Shown here one piece after another: positions 51,410 through 63,680 of a DNA stretch of 64,000 nt; positions within the stretch are counted from its first letter, which is position 1, and the number at the start of each line of letters is the position of its first letter. Position numbers and translations under genes: made by a program. The stretch is from Diphasiastrum complanatum (taxonomy: Eukaryota > Streptophyta > Lycopodiopsida > Lycopodiales > Lycopodiaceae). Location of the stretch: contig CM055111.1 in the NCBI GenBank assembly GCA_029204225.1, positions 30,001,818 through 30,065,817 of the forward strand, given 5' to 3'. Under the pieces are notes generated by a model. It worked only from the letters and a program-made list of their open reading frames with translations. It was not told the DNA's origin and ran no database searches.

Positions 51410-51735
51410 CCTAACCATAGTTAATAAGTGAGAGGGATTTGGCACCCTATGTGTGTAACTCCAACCTAATGACCACATAGTTATTTGATTAGTTAGAAGC
51501 TAATAAAAGGACTTAAGGCCTTTTTGCTTGAATTTAATGTCGCAAGGCCTATTAGTCAAGTTAGTGAATAAAAAGGGTTCCTCCCAAATTTTGAATTTGA
51601 AATAATAAGGGAGGTGGAAACTGGCCAATAGGATTTGAGTCCAAAGCCCTAAAATCCACTATATATAGTGGTGAATTGTAGTTCATTTCTTACATTCAAT
51701 TGAACTTTCATGTTCATGTCAATAAAAGTAGGTTG
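51410..51735 (+). mobile_element. Ty3 LTR
   Basis: Related to 48370-48840. It carries a perfect 16-bp palindrome CCACTATATATAGTGG at 51656-51671, containing the TATA box, then TTCATTTCTTACATTCAATT where transcription may start. Confidence 0.5.
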
Positions 51736-51739
51736 AACC

Positions 51740-52960
<1,221 letters not shown>

Positions 52961-53818
52961 TGAAGAATGACAGACACCTATTGTTATATTGTTATCTGTG
53001 CAACTCTACTGGACATGAGATATTTTGTTCATTCAATCCATGGATTATCTAGCAAAGATATTCTAAATTTCAATATCAAGAAAATCCTAGGTGGAAAGCA
53101 CCAGATGGAAAGGTCCATGGTCTTGGATTTATCCAGCCCTTAGCCTTACTAGCTCTTCCAGATCAACAATCACCTCAAGCAAATATGATGGAGCAAGAAC
53201 CTTCAAGTGGTCACGACCAATGGAATTATAATACTGAACCAGAAGCTAGACCACCAGAGCAATACACTATCTATGATGCTACACAACAACAGTCTAGATA
53301 GTGGGCTAGGCACCACTTGGTTGTTTTGGATGTGGAAAAATAACAGGATTGAAGAATGTACGAATAAAGGAAAGTTTACTCTCTTTTGTCGAGAATGTGG
53401 TTATGGACATTGTTACAAGGACTATCCAGTAAGACCAAAACCACCACCTGTAACTGCTTCTTTGAATATTATTATGATCAAGCAAAGGTCAATAGACCAA
53501 TTTATTGAACCAAGTGGACAAGTGATGGTTGTCACGAGAGCTCAGAAGCAAAAAGGAGTTGCTGAATTTGTGCTAGCTATTGACTTACCTACTGAATCAG
53601 AGGTATATCCAAATCTCAACTCTGAGAAGAAGAAATACCACAACATGAGGCAGTGGATTGAAGATCTACAAGAAGAAGAAGCTATGGAAAAATCCAGAGC
53701 TGCAGTAGAGGTTCATTCTATACCTATGCCATTAATAGATTTTCCAGATTCCTTGCAAAGATCATATCAACACACGAATGTTAACACTCAATTGCATCAT
53801 CGTGAAGAACCATTCTAG
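52961..53818 (+). pseudogene. Ty3 gag C-terminal part
   Basis: Upstream frames show CNSTGHEIFCSFNPW and WKAPDGKVHGLGFIQPLA. The main frame (53207-53818) includes FCRECGYGHCYKDYPVRPKP, a knuckle with CX2CX3HX4 and Tyr replacing the last Cys, then GQVMVVTRAQKQKG, a phrase typical of Ty3 gag-protease linkers, and an acidic helix WIEDLQEEEAMEK. A frameshift lies near 53310. The protease and pol are not found downstream. Confidence 0.65.
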
Positions 53819-53819
53819 A

Positions 53820-55000
53820 TTACTGAATCTAAAGCACCGCAAACAGAACTGATCATGAATATTCTATCTAGTAAGATGAACATTACACTAGGAGGATAAA
53901 GTTGGTACCTTAAGCTAAAGAAGTATTAGCCGAGAGATTGACTAAGACAAAACCAAGAGTCCAAAGGAAGCTCTATTTTGTGCCGGATTTGAAAATTCAA
54001 ACGAAGTACTTATGTGAAAAAAAAACTTACTATTTTTGGAGTAAAATAGAGGTGGAATTCTCCTTTCTCAATCAAAGTTAGTGATACAAGTTATTATAGA
54101 GTCTATAAAGCTAGGCCACAGGTAGTTATAGCTTTTAACATGATCAAGTTTGGTGAAAATAATTTTTTTTTCAATTTTTCTAATTTATATCTCTCTAAAG
54201 TGTTGTTGTAAAAGAAATCATAAAACTCTCATTTCTCAATGAGTGATTAAAAGTTCGACATGAGATAATAATGGCTAAGAACAAAAAAGAGAAGTGCACA
54301 AAATTTTAAAATAAGACTAGTTTTCCAAAAAAAATTCTTTGTTGGATCATGCGCCCAATGGGGGTCCAATTTCTACATTTTAAAAATAGTTCCAACATGC
54401 GAAAGCTCACAAACCATTGATTTCTACTTGATTTATCATTCAAATCAATTGTCTATCTTATAGGGATCCAAAAACTTCAATTTTTTGAAATTGAAATAAA
54501 CTTTTATGGTTTTCCAATCACAAAATTTTCAAATGAAATGTGCTAAGGGGACCTAAAGTTCAAAATGTTTGTTGAAGGGCCTACTTTCTTCACCATGAAG
54601 AAATATAGAAGATTAAAAGGGCCTAACTAACTCTAAAAGTGGCCTCTTTGGACCATTTTGGACAATCTGACTCCAAATTTGGATGAAAAATTATCATATA
54701 ACTATATCAATAGTACCAATAGTTAGGAGTTCACTCCAAATCAAAAAAATATTAAATTTTGGATCCACCAGTGCAACCATTAGGAAATTCACATGAAATG
54801 TGACAGTTTGAACTAAAAATTGCTCTATTTTGACAATTGGTGGCCAATTTAGGAGCCATAAAAGCTTAACGAGATCTAAGTAAGAGGGGAAAACACTCCA
54901 ATTTTATATTCTAGTGATTGTAAAAGTCAATTAAGTGCATTCTTGTGTGGTATACTACCATTTATTTGAGCACATGTGCTAAATTGAAGATAACGAACAT
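53820..55000. other. No gene recognised
   Basis: The sequence continues the Ty3 linker for about 150 bases and then becomes AT-rich without recognisable coding potential. Confidence 0.5.
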
Positions 55001-55880
55001 GGAAATGGATGGCTTCATGTGACTAGTGAGCAAAATTTTCACACAACGAAGATGAACGATGGAAATTAATGGACTTTTGAAGGCCTATCAACAATTGGTG
55101 ATGATAGTGATGGTATGACAATCGACACCAATTATTTGAGGAAGTGTCTCTTCAAGGAGAATTTTGTAGGAGAAATCCAAGCCAAATAGAAAGATGGTGA
55201 ATCAGGCATTGTCAATGAGGAATTCATGCCAAAACATAGAGGACAAGACAAATTTCACTCAAATCGCAAAATAGAGACTATATTAGAAAGAAAATAGCAA
55301 ATGCTTCAATTGAGAAAAAAAAAATGATGCAAATGTTGATCAAGATAAGCAAAAAATGCAAATAAAAAGAGAATTGAATACTATCATACTACGGTGGAAA
55401 GCCATTGAAGCCTAATACCACATCACGCGTAATGCACAAGGCATTTGAGACAAAGAGGGAATAAATTTCAATAGAGTGCCAAATTGGTACAATAGTGAAT
55501 CTATAAATTTTGTATATAAAAAAGGAGTGGAAGAAAGTGCATCACATGCCTTGATGACGAATTTTTCAATCTCAACTTATGAGAATTATTGGTATGTCAA
55601 CGTAGGAGCTCTATTGCACATGCATTGCATGTACACTTGTTCTCATCCTATGTAAATGAAGACATCAACAACAAAGTGGTGCTTAAAGATGATAGGACAC
55701 CATAGATCAAAGGATATGAAAGCATGCTAATCCAAATTGAATCCTGTGAAAAATGTATATATTTTAGATTCATGTATTTTATGAAAAATAGCAACAAAAG
55801 AATTATAAGTGATGGAGCTTGCATCCCAATAACTTATCAATCCAAATTAGCATCCAAAAGTGACACAAAAAACTAGTTTA
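55001..55880 (+). pseudogene. Decayed copia gag-protease
   Basis: With many stops, the end reads MTNFSISTYENYWYVNVGA, LLHMHCMYT and, in another frame, NNKVVLKDDRTP, IKGYESMLIQIES and DGACIPITYQSKLASKS. This matches the copia protease layout (W-x-D-S-G-A, HM, V-L-x-D, I-x-G) with the catalytic DSGA changed to NVGA. The part before 55500 is only suggestive. Confidence 0.5.
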
Positions 55881-55980
55881 ATGATAGGGAAGAACTCCAC
55901 TTGGCACATAAATTTCAGTTTGATCCTAATTCTAATAGTAGGAACTGTTGGAAATTGAAATGCAAGAAGCGTTGGTCTAA

Positions 55981-56155
55981 TACCATTTTGAAAAGTCTAA
56001 GAGGTTGAAGTTGTAATAGGATCATGATAGTTCTATGATTAGAGAGAGACAAATTCATACTAGAGCTAGTAGGAAAAAAAATGAATGAGTGAGTACAATG
56101 AGTATCAACAAAAAGAAATTTATAAGTAGAAGGCAATCATAGTATGTATTACTAA
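55981..56155 (-). mobile_element. Copia LTR end and primer site, minus strand
   Basis: On the minus strand ACTTTTCAAAA is followed by TGGTATTAGACC, two changes from the initiator-Met complement. The LTR itself is not clearly bounded. Confidence 0.35.
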
Positions 56156-56283
56156 TGTGATATCATGACCATTTCAACTCTCGCATTTTTCTCATTTTTG
56201 CCCTGCTAAAGCTTGTTTAATAGAAGCTTATTGAGTATTAAAACTCCAAGTTGCCTCATTTGTTTATGTAAATGGACACAATG

Positions 56284-56447
56284 AGGCATCTTGTAGCAGT
56301 TCAGACTGAACGACAGAGTCTACGCCAATATCTAACAAACTCTCTAATGGTATTATCTTTGTCTAAGGCATCTTTTAGCAGTTCAGACTAAACGATAGAG
56401 TCTACACTAGTATCTAACAAACTCTCTAATGGTATTATCTTGTTCTA
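56284..56447 (+). repeat. 82-bp tandem repeat, two units
   Basis: Units 56284-56365 and 56366-56447 both contain TAGCAGTTCAGACT and TATCTAACAAACTCTCTAAT with a few differences. CTAAGGCAT/CTATCTAAGG strings continue irregularly to about 56515. Confidence 0.92.
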
Positions 56448-56515
56448 AGGCATTGTCTGCGACATAGCTATCTAAGGAACTATCTAAGGCATTGTCTATG
56501 GAAGTGTCTAAGGCA

Positions 56516-57300
56516 GCTAGCTAACCTTCTATTCTTAATGCCACAACTAAGCCAAGTTCTAGCATTTGGTTCTTAAAGGCAATTTGTGTTAAGGATACAA
56601 CTTATTCTCTCAAAGGCGCATTCAAACTTTGTTGAAGGGTATCAATTCCAAATGTGCGAAGGTGTCTCATTCTCTAAGAACTTTCGAAGGCCAAAATTGA
56701 ACTATCTAAGGTCTGTTTTTGAAGGACTGAATATTAGGATTGAGCCTATCTACTATTCGACGTCTTCGAATTGAACCTCATTAGTATTGAACTATTGAGA
56801 GAACAGTGCCAGCCATTCTTTTATCAGGGCTTTGGGCCTTCAGTGAAGGATATATTCGAATATCATTCGATGGGCTGTGTCGAGCTGCTTTCTCTCTTAT
56901 CTACCAAATTCGAGTATTCCCTCTCTCTTGTAACCGAATCAACTCTTCATATTGAACAGCCAGCAGTCCGGACCTTCCTATCACTTTTTCATGTGGCCAG
57001 CACACCATCGTTCTCAAGTAGTTTTTATGAAGCAGATAGCGGGCGTGAGCAGGCCCGCCGCTACCCTTTGTAACAAGCAGCCTTCATGCATTGAGCCGCC
57101 TGCAGCGAAGTGCATTGAAGACTACTTTTACATGGTAGCAGGCATGGCCTGCTACCGGACGTAATTGGCCCTTCAACACTTCACCCTTGCGCTATGGCTC
57201 TGAACACATTCGTTCAGAGCCTATGAAAATGGGACATTTGTCCTCTATCACTCCTCATGCCAATTAGGGGCTGCAAAGGGGACATCTGTCCATGAGGCTG
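56516..57300. other. GC-richer region without a known gene; hairpin near 57128
   Basis: ORFs of 60-100 codons occur but share no recognised motif. GTAGCAGGCATGGCCTGCTAC near 57136 can fold into a 9-bp hairpin, and CTCTGAAC...GTTCAGAG near 57201 into an 8-bp one. It may be an LTR or a SINE-like insertion. Confidence 0.35.
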
Positions 57301-57760
57301 CTATAATTTTTTTATCTGAATTAGAATCAAATTTTTAAAAGGTCTTTGAAGAGCAGATAGAAGTGCAGACCAGTCAGCAGGATAGAGCCTACTGCAGCGC
57401 TGGCAGTATGAGGCAACAATCTCCAGCGCACCCTGATTACAGATCTGGCAGCTGCCGCCTAAACCGGCCATCATTCTCCATTTTCCGGGCAGCGATGTAT
57501 TTCTAGCACTCTCAACACATTTTTCCATGCCATTTTTCTTAGCAATGGCAGGTCTGTCATCTCCTACAGGCCGTTCTCCACGTAGCCAGCCTCATGCACA
57601 GCTGGGCGAATCTGGAACTAAATGATACCTCCTGCTCATCGAATCGACCTGCTGTCACGTTTCTAGGGCAGCAATGCTTCTTGGTTTCCAAGGGGAGACT
57701 CGAACCTGGGACCAAAGAAACTTTGGATGCCAAGCTAACCAGTTGAGCCAACCCAGTTGG
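57301..57760 (-). repeat. tRNA-derived SINE
   Basis: On the minus strand the head reads TTGGCTCAACTGGTTAGC (57751-57734), an A-box, and 28 bases later GGTTCGAGTCTCC (57706-57694), a B-box, the RNA polymerase III promoter layout. The body continues AACCAAGAAGCATTGCTGCC, GACAGACCTGCCATTGC and GCAGCTGCCAGATCTG. A possible A/T-rich tail (TAAAAATTTG, ATAAAAAAATTAT) lies at 57340-57301. The end is uncertain. A second, decayed head is at 108-185. Confidence 0.65.
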
Positions 57761-57822
57761 GTCCAGTTGAGCCAATTGGGTCCAGTTGAGCCAACTGGGA
57801 GCCAACCCAGTTGGGTCCAGGG
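57742..57822 (-). repeat. Minisatellite of SINE A-box units
   Basis: On the minus strand, TTGGCTCAACTGG is repeated about three times, separated by ACCCAA, plus a TTGGCTCCCAGTTGG variant. The repeated unit is the A-box of the adjoining SINE head. Confidence 0.8.
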
Positions 57823-58053
57823 CAGGAATGGCAATGCTCTATATCTCATTCATATCAGTGCATTCTTCTACAGGCAGCAGTTACTGTCGAATCTCTGTTG
57901 GCAGGTTGCTATTGGTTTCTGAGCACCTTGTTCCACATGTCAACACTTTATTTGTGTCCTTTCTTTGCTGCGGTTATCACTCATTCTCCTCATCGTTGCC
58001 TTTGGATTTGCAGGAGGATGGAGAGCAGTGAGCCTTGGTTCTCTACAGAGAAT
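57823..58053. other. No gene recognised
   Basis: A non-repeated stretch between the SINE and the copia G LTR. Short plus-strand frames of about 80 codons have no known motif. TTGGATTTGCAG|GAGGATGG looks like a splice acceptor, but no exon could be supported. Confidence 0.4.
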
Positions 58054-58339
58054 TGAACAGAAACAGTGTGCGGTAAAACAGAAACTATGCTTCTAGTTTC
58101 CCTGCAAGACACATCAAGAGCTTGAAAGAAAAGTTCTCCTAACACATTCAGACAAAGGAGGCAAAACAGCACTCAGATCTCTTTGCATTCAATATCCCTG
58201 AACGTAGTACATGATCCCTCTTTATGTTAGGGATCCTACCATAAGCTGACATGTGTGCCACTACCCACGTTCTATTCTGAACAAGACATATAAACATTGT
58301 TACTGGTCTGATGGTTTACATCAGCATCAGACGTTAACA
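58054..58339 (-). mobile_element. 3' LTR of copia G, 286 bp
   Basis: On the minus strand GAAGGGGGAG (polypurine tract) is followed by TGTTAACG at 58339, and the LTR ends TTTCTGTTCA at 58054. The end matches the 5' LTR piece at 61759-61891. This is the best-defined LTR pair in the window besides copia C. Confidence 0.88.
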
Positions 58340-59387
58340 CTCCCCCTTCAGCGAGATGGGAGGTAAGCTGTAATTTTTCAGATAACAGTAAATGCTTTCC
58401 TCTACTAAGAGGTTTGGTACAAATGTCTGCTAACAGATCCTTTGATAGACAAAATACCAAGTTTATTTCTTTAATTGCTAATTTTTCTCTTACAAAATGA
58501 TGTTGCACATCTATATGCTTAGTCCTGGCATGATGCAGAGGGTTTCTGGCTAATGCAATACTACTGTTATTGTCACAGAATATGGTTGTTGATGCCTCTT
58601 GTTTGAATTTCAATTCTTCCATCAATCTTCTTAGAGAAATGGCCTCCTTTGTTGCATGTGTGAGTGCCATATACCCTGCCTCAGTGCTGGATAATGCAAT
58701 TGAGCTTTGCTTTTTGCTGCTCCAACTGATGCAACCATGATTGAGTATAAAAACATACCCTGCAATTGACTTTCGATCACTTTTGTCTCCTCCCCAGTCA
58801 GAGTCTGAAAATCCGAGAAGACTGTTTCCCTTTTCTGCCTGAATCTTGTATGTGATTTCCCAGTTACTGGTTCCTTGAAGATACCTGAGTACTCTTTTTG
58901 CTGCAATCCAATGAGCTTTATAAGGTTTTGACATATGTTGTGCCAAATATCTTCTTGTGCTGGCCAAGTCTGGGCGTGTGCCTGTGACAACATACATGAA
59001 TTTTCCTATTATCCTCTGATAACCAATTATATCTTCATATGGACTGTCTTTGTTCTGGTATCCTTCTACAGATGGGGAGTACATTGGTTTACAATTCCTC
59101 ATACCATATTCTTTGAGAATTTGCTGAATGTACTGGTGTTGGTTGATTGTCAGCATTTTGTTTGCTCGATCACGTTCTACATGAAGTCCAAGGAAGAAAT
59201 TCACGTCTCCTAAATCCTTCATAACAAATCTGTCTTTTAGTCTTTCTTTTACTTGTGAGACAAGACTTGTAGAATTTCCTGTAAGTAGTATGTCATCTAC
59301 ATACACAACAATGATACAAATGAAAGACTTATTTTCCAAAATGTATAAACTATAATCAGATTCGCATTGTTTGCAACCTAACCCCAC
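58340..59387 (-). pseudogene. Copia G RT palm and RNase H
   Basis: A 371-codon frame (59387-58272, ending inside the LTR): CKQCESDYSLYILENKS, IVVYVDDILLTGNSTS (catalytic YVDD), FVMKDLGDVNFFLGLHVERD, YIQQILKEYGMRNCKP, GKFMYVVTGTRPDLAS, HWIAAKRVLRYLQGTSN, DSDWGGDKSDRKSIAGYVF, SSTEAGYMALTHATKEAI and HHARTKHIDVQHHFVREKL. No stop interrupts it. It is separated from the first half of RT only by a frameshift near 59390-59430. The most intact pol in the window. Confidence 0.95.
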
Positions 59388-59431
59388 AAGGTAACTGTCA
59401 AGTTTGAGGTACCAAGCTCTTTATGACCGCT

Positions 59432-59914
59432 TCAATCCATAAATGGATTTGTACAGTCTGCAATCCATATCTTTCTGTCCCTTTGCCTCATAACCATATG
59501 TTGTTCCATGTAAATCTCTTCCTCTAGATCATCATTAAGAAAGGCAGTGGTCACATCCATATGTTGTGATTCCCAGTTCTCAATTGTTGCTATGGAAAGG
59601 ATCATTCGAATGGTTGTCAATCTTGCCACTGGCGAGAAGATTTCGTTATAGTCTATCCCTGCTTGTTGTGTGAATCCTTTTGCCACTAATCTCACTTTGA
59701 ATTGATCAATGGTTTCTCCATCTGGTTTGTACTTTAATTTGAAAACCCATTTGTTTTGTACAATAATGGATCTTCCATTGGGTCTTTCAACTAAAGTCCA
59801 TGTGTTGTTCTTACTGAGTGCCTCTAATTCTTCTTTGATAGCCCTTTTCCAAGACTCTGATTCTGGACTGGTTAAGGCTTCCTCTAGGCTGGCAGGTTCT
59901 TTCTGATTTGTCAT
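59432..59914 (-). pseudogene. Copia G RT, N-terminal half
   Basis: Frame 59914-59432 reads EPASLEEALTSPESESWKRA, NNTWTLVERPNGRSIIVQN, KWVFKLKYKPDGETIDQFKV, RLVAKGFTQQAGIDYNEIFS, MDVTTAFLNDDLEEEIYMEQ and IADCTNPFMD. The last residues show a shifted frame (CTVYKSIYGLKR is expected), so a small indel separates it from the palm frame. Confidence 0.92.
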
Positions 59915-59935
59915 AAGGGCATAGTCTTGCAGTTT

Positions 59936-61048
59936 TTATGGCAAGGTTCTTGTACGTTCAGACCTTCTTGGCTGAATAGTCTCAGGCTCTTCTTGTACAA
60001 TAGATTCAGTGAGTTCTATGGGAGTTGGTTGTGCTTCACTGATTGGCTTGTATAAGGCACGTGGTTGTTCTTGTTCTCCTTTGTACATTCCGCTGAAATG
60101 ATTTTCATCGAAGAGGGCATCTCTACTGATGACTATTTGCTCAGTCTCTAGGTCAAAGAATTTATATGCTTTGGTTTCTTCAAGGTAACCAATAAAGATA
60201 CACATTCTACTTTTTGAATCTAGCTTAGTTCTTAATTTTTTGGGGATATGAACATAAGCTAGGCATCCAAAGGTCCAAAGATGTGTGACTGTTGGCTTAT
60301 ATCCAGACCATTTTTCTTCAGGTATTACATCTTTTATGGCCTCAGTTTTTATTCTATTAATCAGATACACAGCTGTTGGTACAGCTTCTGCCCAAAAGGT
60401 TTTGTCCAATTGTGAGAGGCTTAGCATACACCTAGCCATTTCTACTATAGTTTTGTTCTTACGTTCTGCTATACCATTCTGTTCAGGCGAGTAGGGAGTC
60501 GTCATCTGATGCACTATACCTTCCTTGTCACAGAGATTTCTCATTTCAGTTGATAGATATTCCCCTCCTCTATCACTTTTTAATTTTTTAATTCTTTTTC
60601 CAGACTGTGTCTCAACCATAGCTTTGAAGATTAGAAATGTACTATAAGCTTCATCTTTGGTTTTTAGGAAATAGACAAAAACTTTTTGGGAGAAGTCATC
60701 AATGAAACTCAAAAAATACTGTGCACCTTTGAAAGAAGGAGTACACCTGGGCCCACAAATATCAGAGTGAATGAGATCAAGAATCCTTGTAGCCCTTGAC
60801 TCCGGTTTTGGAAAAGGACGTCGGTGCTGCTTTCCATATGCACAATCTTTACAAAATTGTTCTGCAAGTTGTGCTCCAATCTTCAATCCATTGACATACT
60901 TTCCCTTCTCCATGATCTTTAGGGTCTGGTAGGGGATTTGCCCTAGTCGTTGATGCCTTTGCAGAGCAGGCTGAATGATTTTGATCATCTGGTACTTTAG
61001 GAGTCCCATCCAGTTGGTATAAAGAACCCTTTCTTGTTCCCTTTGCAA
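59936..61048 (-). pseudogene. Copia G GAG-pre-integrase and integrase
   Basis: A 370-codon open frame: the HHCC region (LQRHQRLGQIPYQTL, FCKDCAYGKQHRRPF), then the integrase with Asp in DLIHSDICGP, Asp in LKSDRGGEYLS and Glu in SPEQNGIAERKN; later LWTFGCLAYVHIPKKLR, IFIGYLEETKAYKFFDLE, SRDALFDENHF and a Pro/Glu-rich linker ending RRSERTRTLP. All three catalytic residues are kept. It should have been part of one polyprotein with gag and RT. Confidence 0.95.
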
Positions 61049-61069
61049 TGGTCTTGCCCTAGTCTAACT

Positions 61070-61513
61070 TTAGCTCATACTGTTGACATGATCTATGACA
61101 GATGTCCCTTTAGACATTTTGGTTGTGAAGAATTTTTGGCATAGGTAAGTCTGGTGAGCCAAGTTCTTTGTCTCATAGATTGTTGTCAGGGCCTGCGAAG
61201 CCTCTTTGGCAGTAGTGACATGAGCAAGTTGTGTATCTTTTAGGTTTAGAATAATACTTGCCAACGCTTTTGCATCTTTTCTTTCGAAAGTCTTGACTTT
61301 AGTCAATTCATCCTGTGGCTTAGTCTCTACACCGGAAACTACCTCCCATAGGTCTTTCTCGATCAGCAACATTTTCATCTTGAGTTTCCAAGGCACGAAG
61401 TTGTCTCCATCGAATCTTTCTATCAACTTGATCTCAGAAGTTATTCTGAAAATCAGAGAGGTATCAATATAGGAGTTATGGCAAGCAATAATCGTGGAAA
61501 AAACCCTTCTCAA
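61070..61513 (-). pseudogene. Copia G gag, C-terminally deleted
   Basis: The gag reads IKLIERFDGDNFVPWKLKM, KMLLIEKDLWEVVSGVETKP, ERKDAKALASIILNLKDTQ, HVTTAKEASQALTTIYETKN and KFFTTKMSKGTSVIDHVNSM. It ends at 61070. Only about 20 bases later the GAG-pre-integrase starts, so the rest of gag, the zinc knuckle and the protease are deleted. The element cannot be autonomous. Confidence 0.9.
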
Positions 61514-61747
61514 AGAGGATATCAGGAGCTTAACCAGAGAAATGTTTTAGGAAGAAGCAATTGATTAGAATCCAAGAGTCACTTTGCTCCTCAGTTTTAT
61601 CATCGCGATCTGCTTCAGAATAGTCTCCTCTTCCCCTTTTCAAATGAATGTATTGGTGCTCTGTCGCTACAACTCAAGAAACTGATCCTTCAGGCTCATT
61701 GTAGCATTTACCCCACACTCCGGTTGATGGAACGTTGATTTCAATGG

Positions 61748-61758
61748 CACTGATACCA
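61748..61758 (-). other. Primer-binding site of copia G
   Basis: On the minus strand TGGTATCAGTG directly follows the LTR end GTTCA. It has one change from TGGTATCAGAG. Confidence 0.8.
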
Positions 61759-61891
61759 TGAACAGAAACAGTGTGCGGTAAAACGGAAACTCTGCTTCTA
61801 GTTTTCCTGAAGACACACCAAGAACTTGAAAGAAAAGTTCTCCTAACACATTCAGACAAAGGAGACAAAATAGTACTCAGATCTCTTTGCA
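61759..61891 (-). mobile_element. 5' LTR of copia G, truncated
   Basis: It matches the inner part of the 3' LTR (58054-58187) and stops at the string TGCAAAGAGATCT. The outer 150 bases are missing; another copia fragment begins directly. Confidence 0.85.
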
Positions 61892-63680
61892 AAATGCAAT
61901 GAATCTAGAAAACATGCCTTTGCAAAAGCATAAATCAAAGTCCATAGTAGCTCGAATATATCTCAAAACTCTGATAAGAGCCTTCCAATGTAAAATGCCA
62001 GCATTAGTCATAAATTGACTTAAGAAACTAATTACAAAAGCTATGTCTGGTCTGGTAGAGATCATTGCATACGTAAGAGATCCTATTATCGACTAATAAG
62101 GATATTCACGCATCTGCTCTTTCTCTGTGACTATTTGAGGAATTGGTCCTTCGACAACTTGAGTCTTGGATCCATCGGTGAGTGAGCTAACTTGCAATTC
62201 ATCATATTATATCTGATTAACATATTGTGAATGTATCTTTGATGACTAATGTAAATCAACTTTTTCTCTCTGTCTCTTTGGATTTGAATACCTAGACAAT
62301 AATGAGCTTCGCCCAAATCGGTCATGTCGAATTCTGAAGATGTCATTGATTTAGCTTCTTTTATTACATCAATATTGCTACTAAAAAGCAGTGTGTCATG
62401 TCCACATACATGATGATGATAATAAAATAATGATACACTGAATTGAAGTAGACATTAGAATTTGAAGTGCTTGGTTTATAGCCATGATCAATAAAAGAAG
62501 TATTGATCTTTTGAAGCCATGCTCGAGCAGATTGCTTTAAGTCATAAAGTGCTCTATGGAATTTACATACATGATTATTGTTTTCTTCGATATTATAACC
62601 TTCGGGTTGTATCATGTAAATATCTTCTTTGATAACTCCATTAAGATAGGCTATCTGTACATCCATTTGATGTATTTCTATATCTGTTGCAACAGCAAAT
62701 GACAATAGAAGATTGAAGAATGTTTAACTACTAGACTGAAAGTCTCAGTGTACTCGACATTATGTACCTGAGAAAATCCTCTCACGACAAGTCAAGCTTT
62801 TCTTTGATCGATGCTTCCATTTGTCTTTTATTTGATTTTGAATATCCATTTGTAATCAACTACATTTCTGTTGGTAGGTAATTCGACAATAGTTCAAGTC
62901 CGGTTCTTGATGAGAGATGAATACTCTCTATCCGTAGCTTCTTTCCAAATATCAAAATCGGGCTGACTAAGTGCTTCTTCGACAATAGTCGGCTCCTGAA
63001 CAAGATAGGCTGTAGACTCATCAATATACCTTATAGGCGGTCTGTTGAGTCTTGTCGATCTTCTAGGAATCTAACGAAGTCATCATATTGTGGTCACTGA
63101 ACTGCAACATCATCATCTTCAGATTCGTTGTTGATAAGTTGTTCGTCTGAAGTAGATGAGCTAGGACCTTCAACAGGTTTAGTCGACTTGGGAACATAAG
63201 TGTTTGATATTTTGGGAGAATTCGATAATTTGAGTACATGAGCTTTGCCCTTGCCTTTGAGGTCAATAAACTGATCTTTGATAAAGATGACATCCTCCCT
63301 AGTGAATATCTTTGATTCGACATGATCATACAACTTACAATTTTATCTGAAGTAGTGTAGCAGATGAAAATAGATTTGATACTCTGAAAGTCGAACTTCT
63401 TTATGAGATCTTGCAGTATCTGTGCATAAGCAATACATCCAAAAACTTGTAGGTTTGATAATGATGGTTTGAGGCCTTTACAAACTTCATAAGGTGTTTT
63501 GTCTGAAAGAGCTTTAGTCGAACATCTCTTATGTAAGCTGTAGTAGAAACAGCTTCAACCCAGAAGGATTTCGAAAGTGTCGCATGAGCAAGTATACACT
63601 TAGCCAATTCGACTAAGGTTCTGTTCTTTCTCTCAGCAAGTCCATTCGACTGAAGCATTGAGTAAAAACTCTGCGCTGTG
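61892..63680 (-). pseudogene. Copia H integrase end, RT and RNase H start
   Basis: Read downward on the minus strand: integrase QSNGLAERKNRTLVELAKC (catalytic Glu) and LSKSFWVEAVSTTAYI at 63655-63540; linker with SIKDQFIDLKGKGKAHVLK-like text (63333-63063); RT as EIHQMDVQIAYLNGVIKEDI, CKFHRALYDLKQSARAW, IIMYVDMTHCF (YVDD changed to YVDM), FDMTDLGEAHYCLGIQIQRD, RYIHNMLIRYNMMN and STRPDIAFVISFLSQFM, then HWKALIRVLRYIRATMDF. It has many frameshifts. It is related to the pol at 14998-13680 and 24494-26340. Confidence 0.88.

Noticed and set aside
57823-58053. A host exon at a TTTGCAG acceptor near 58014
   Set aside because: The downstream frame is cut by the LTR after about 35 bases and gives no recognisable protein.
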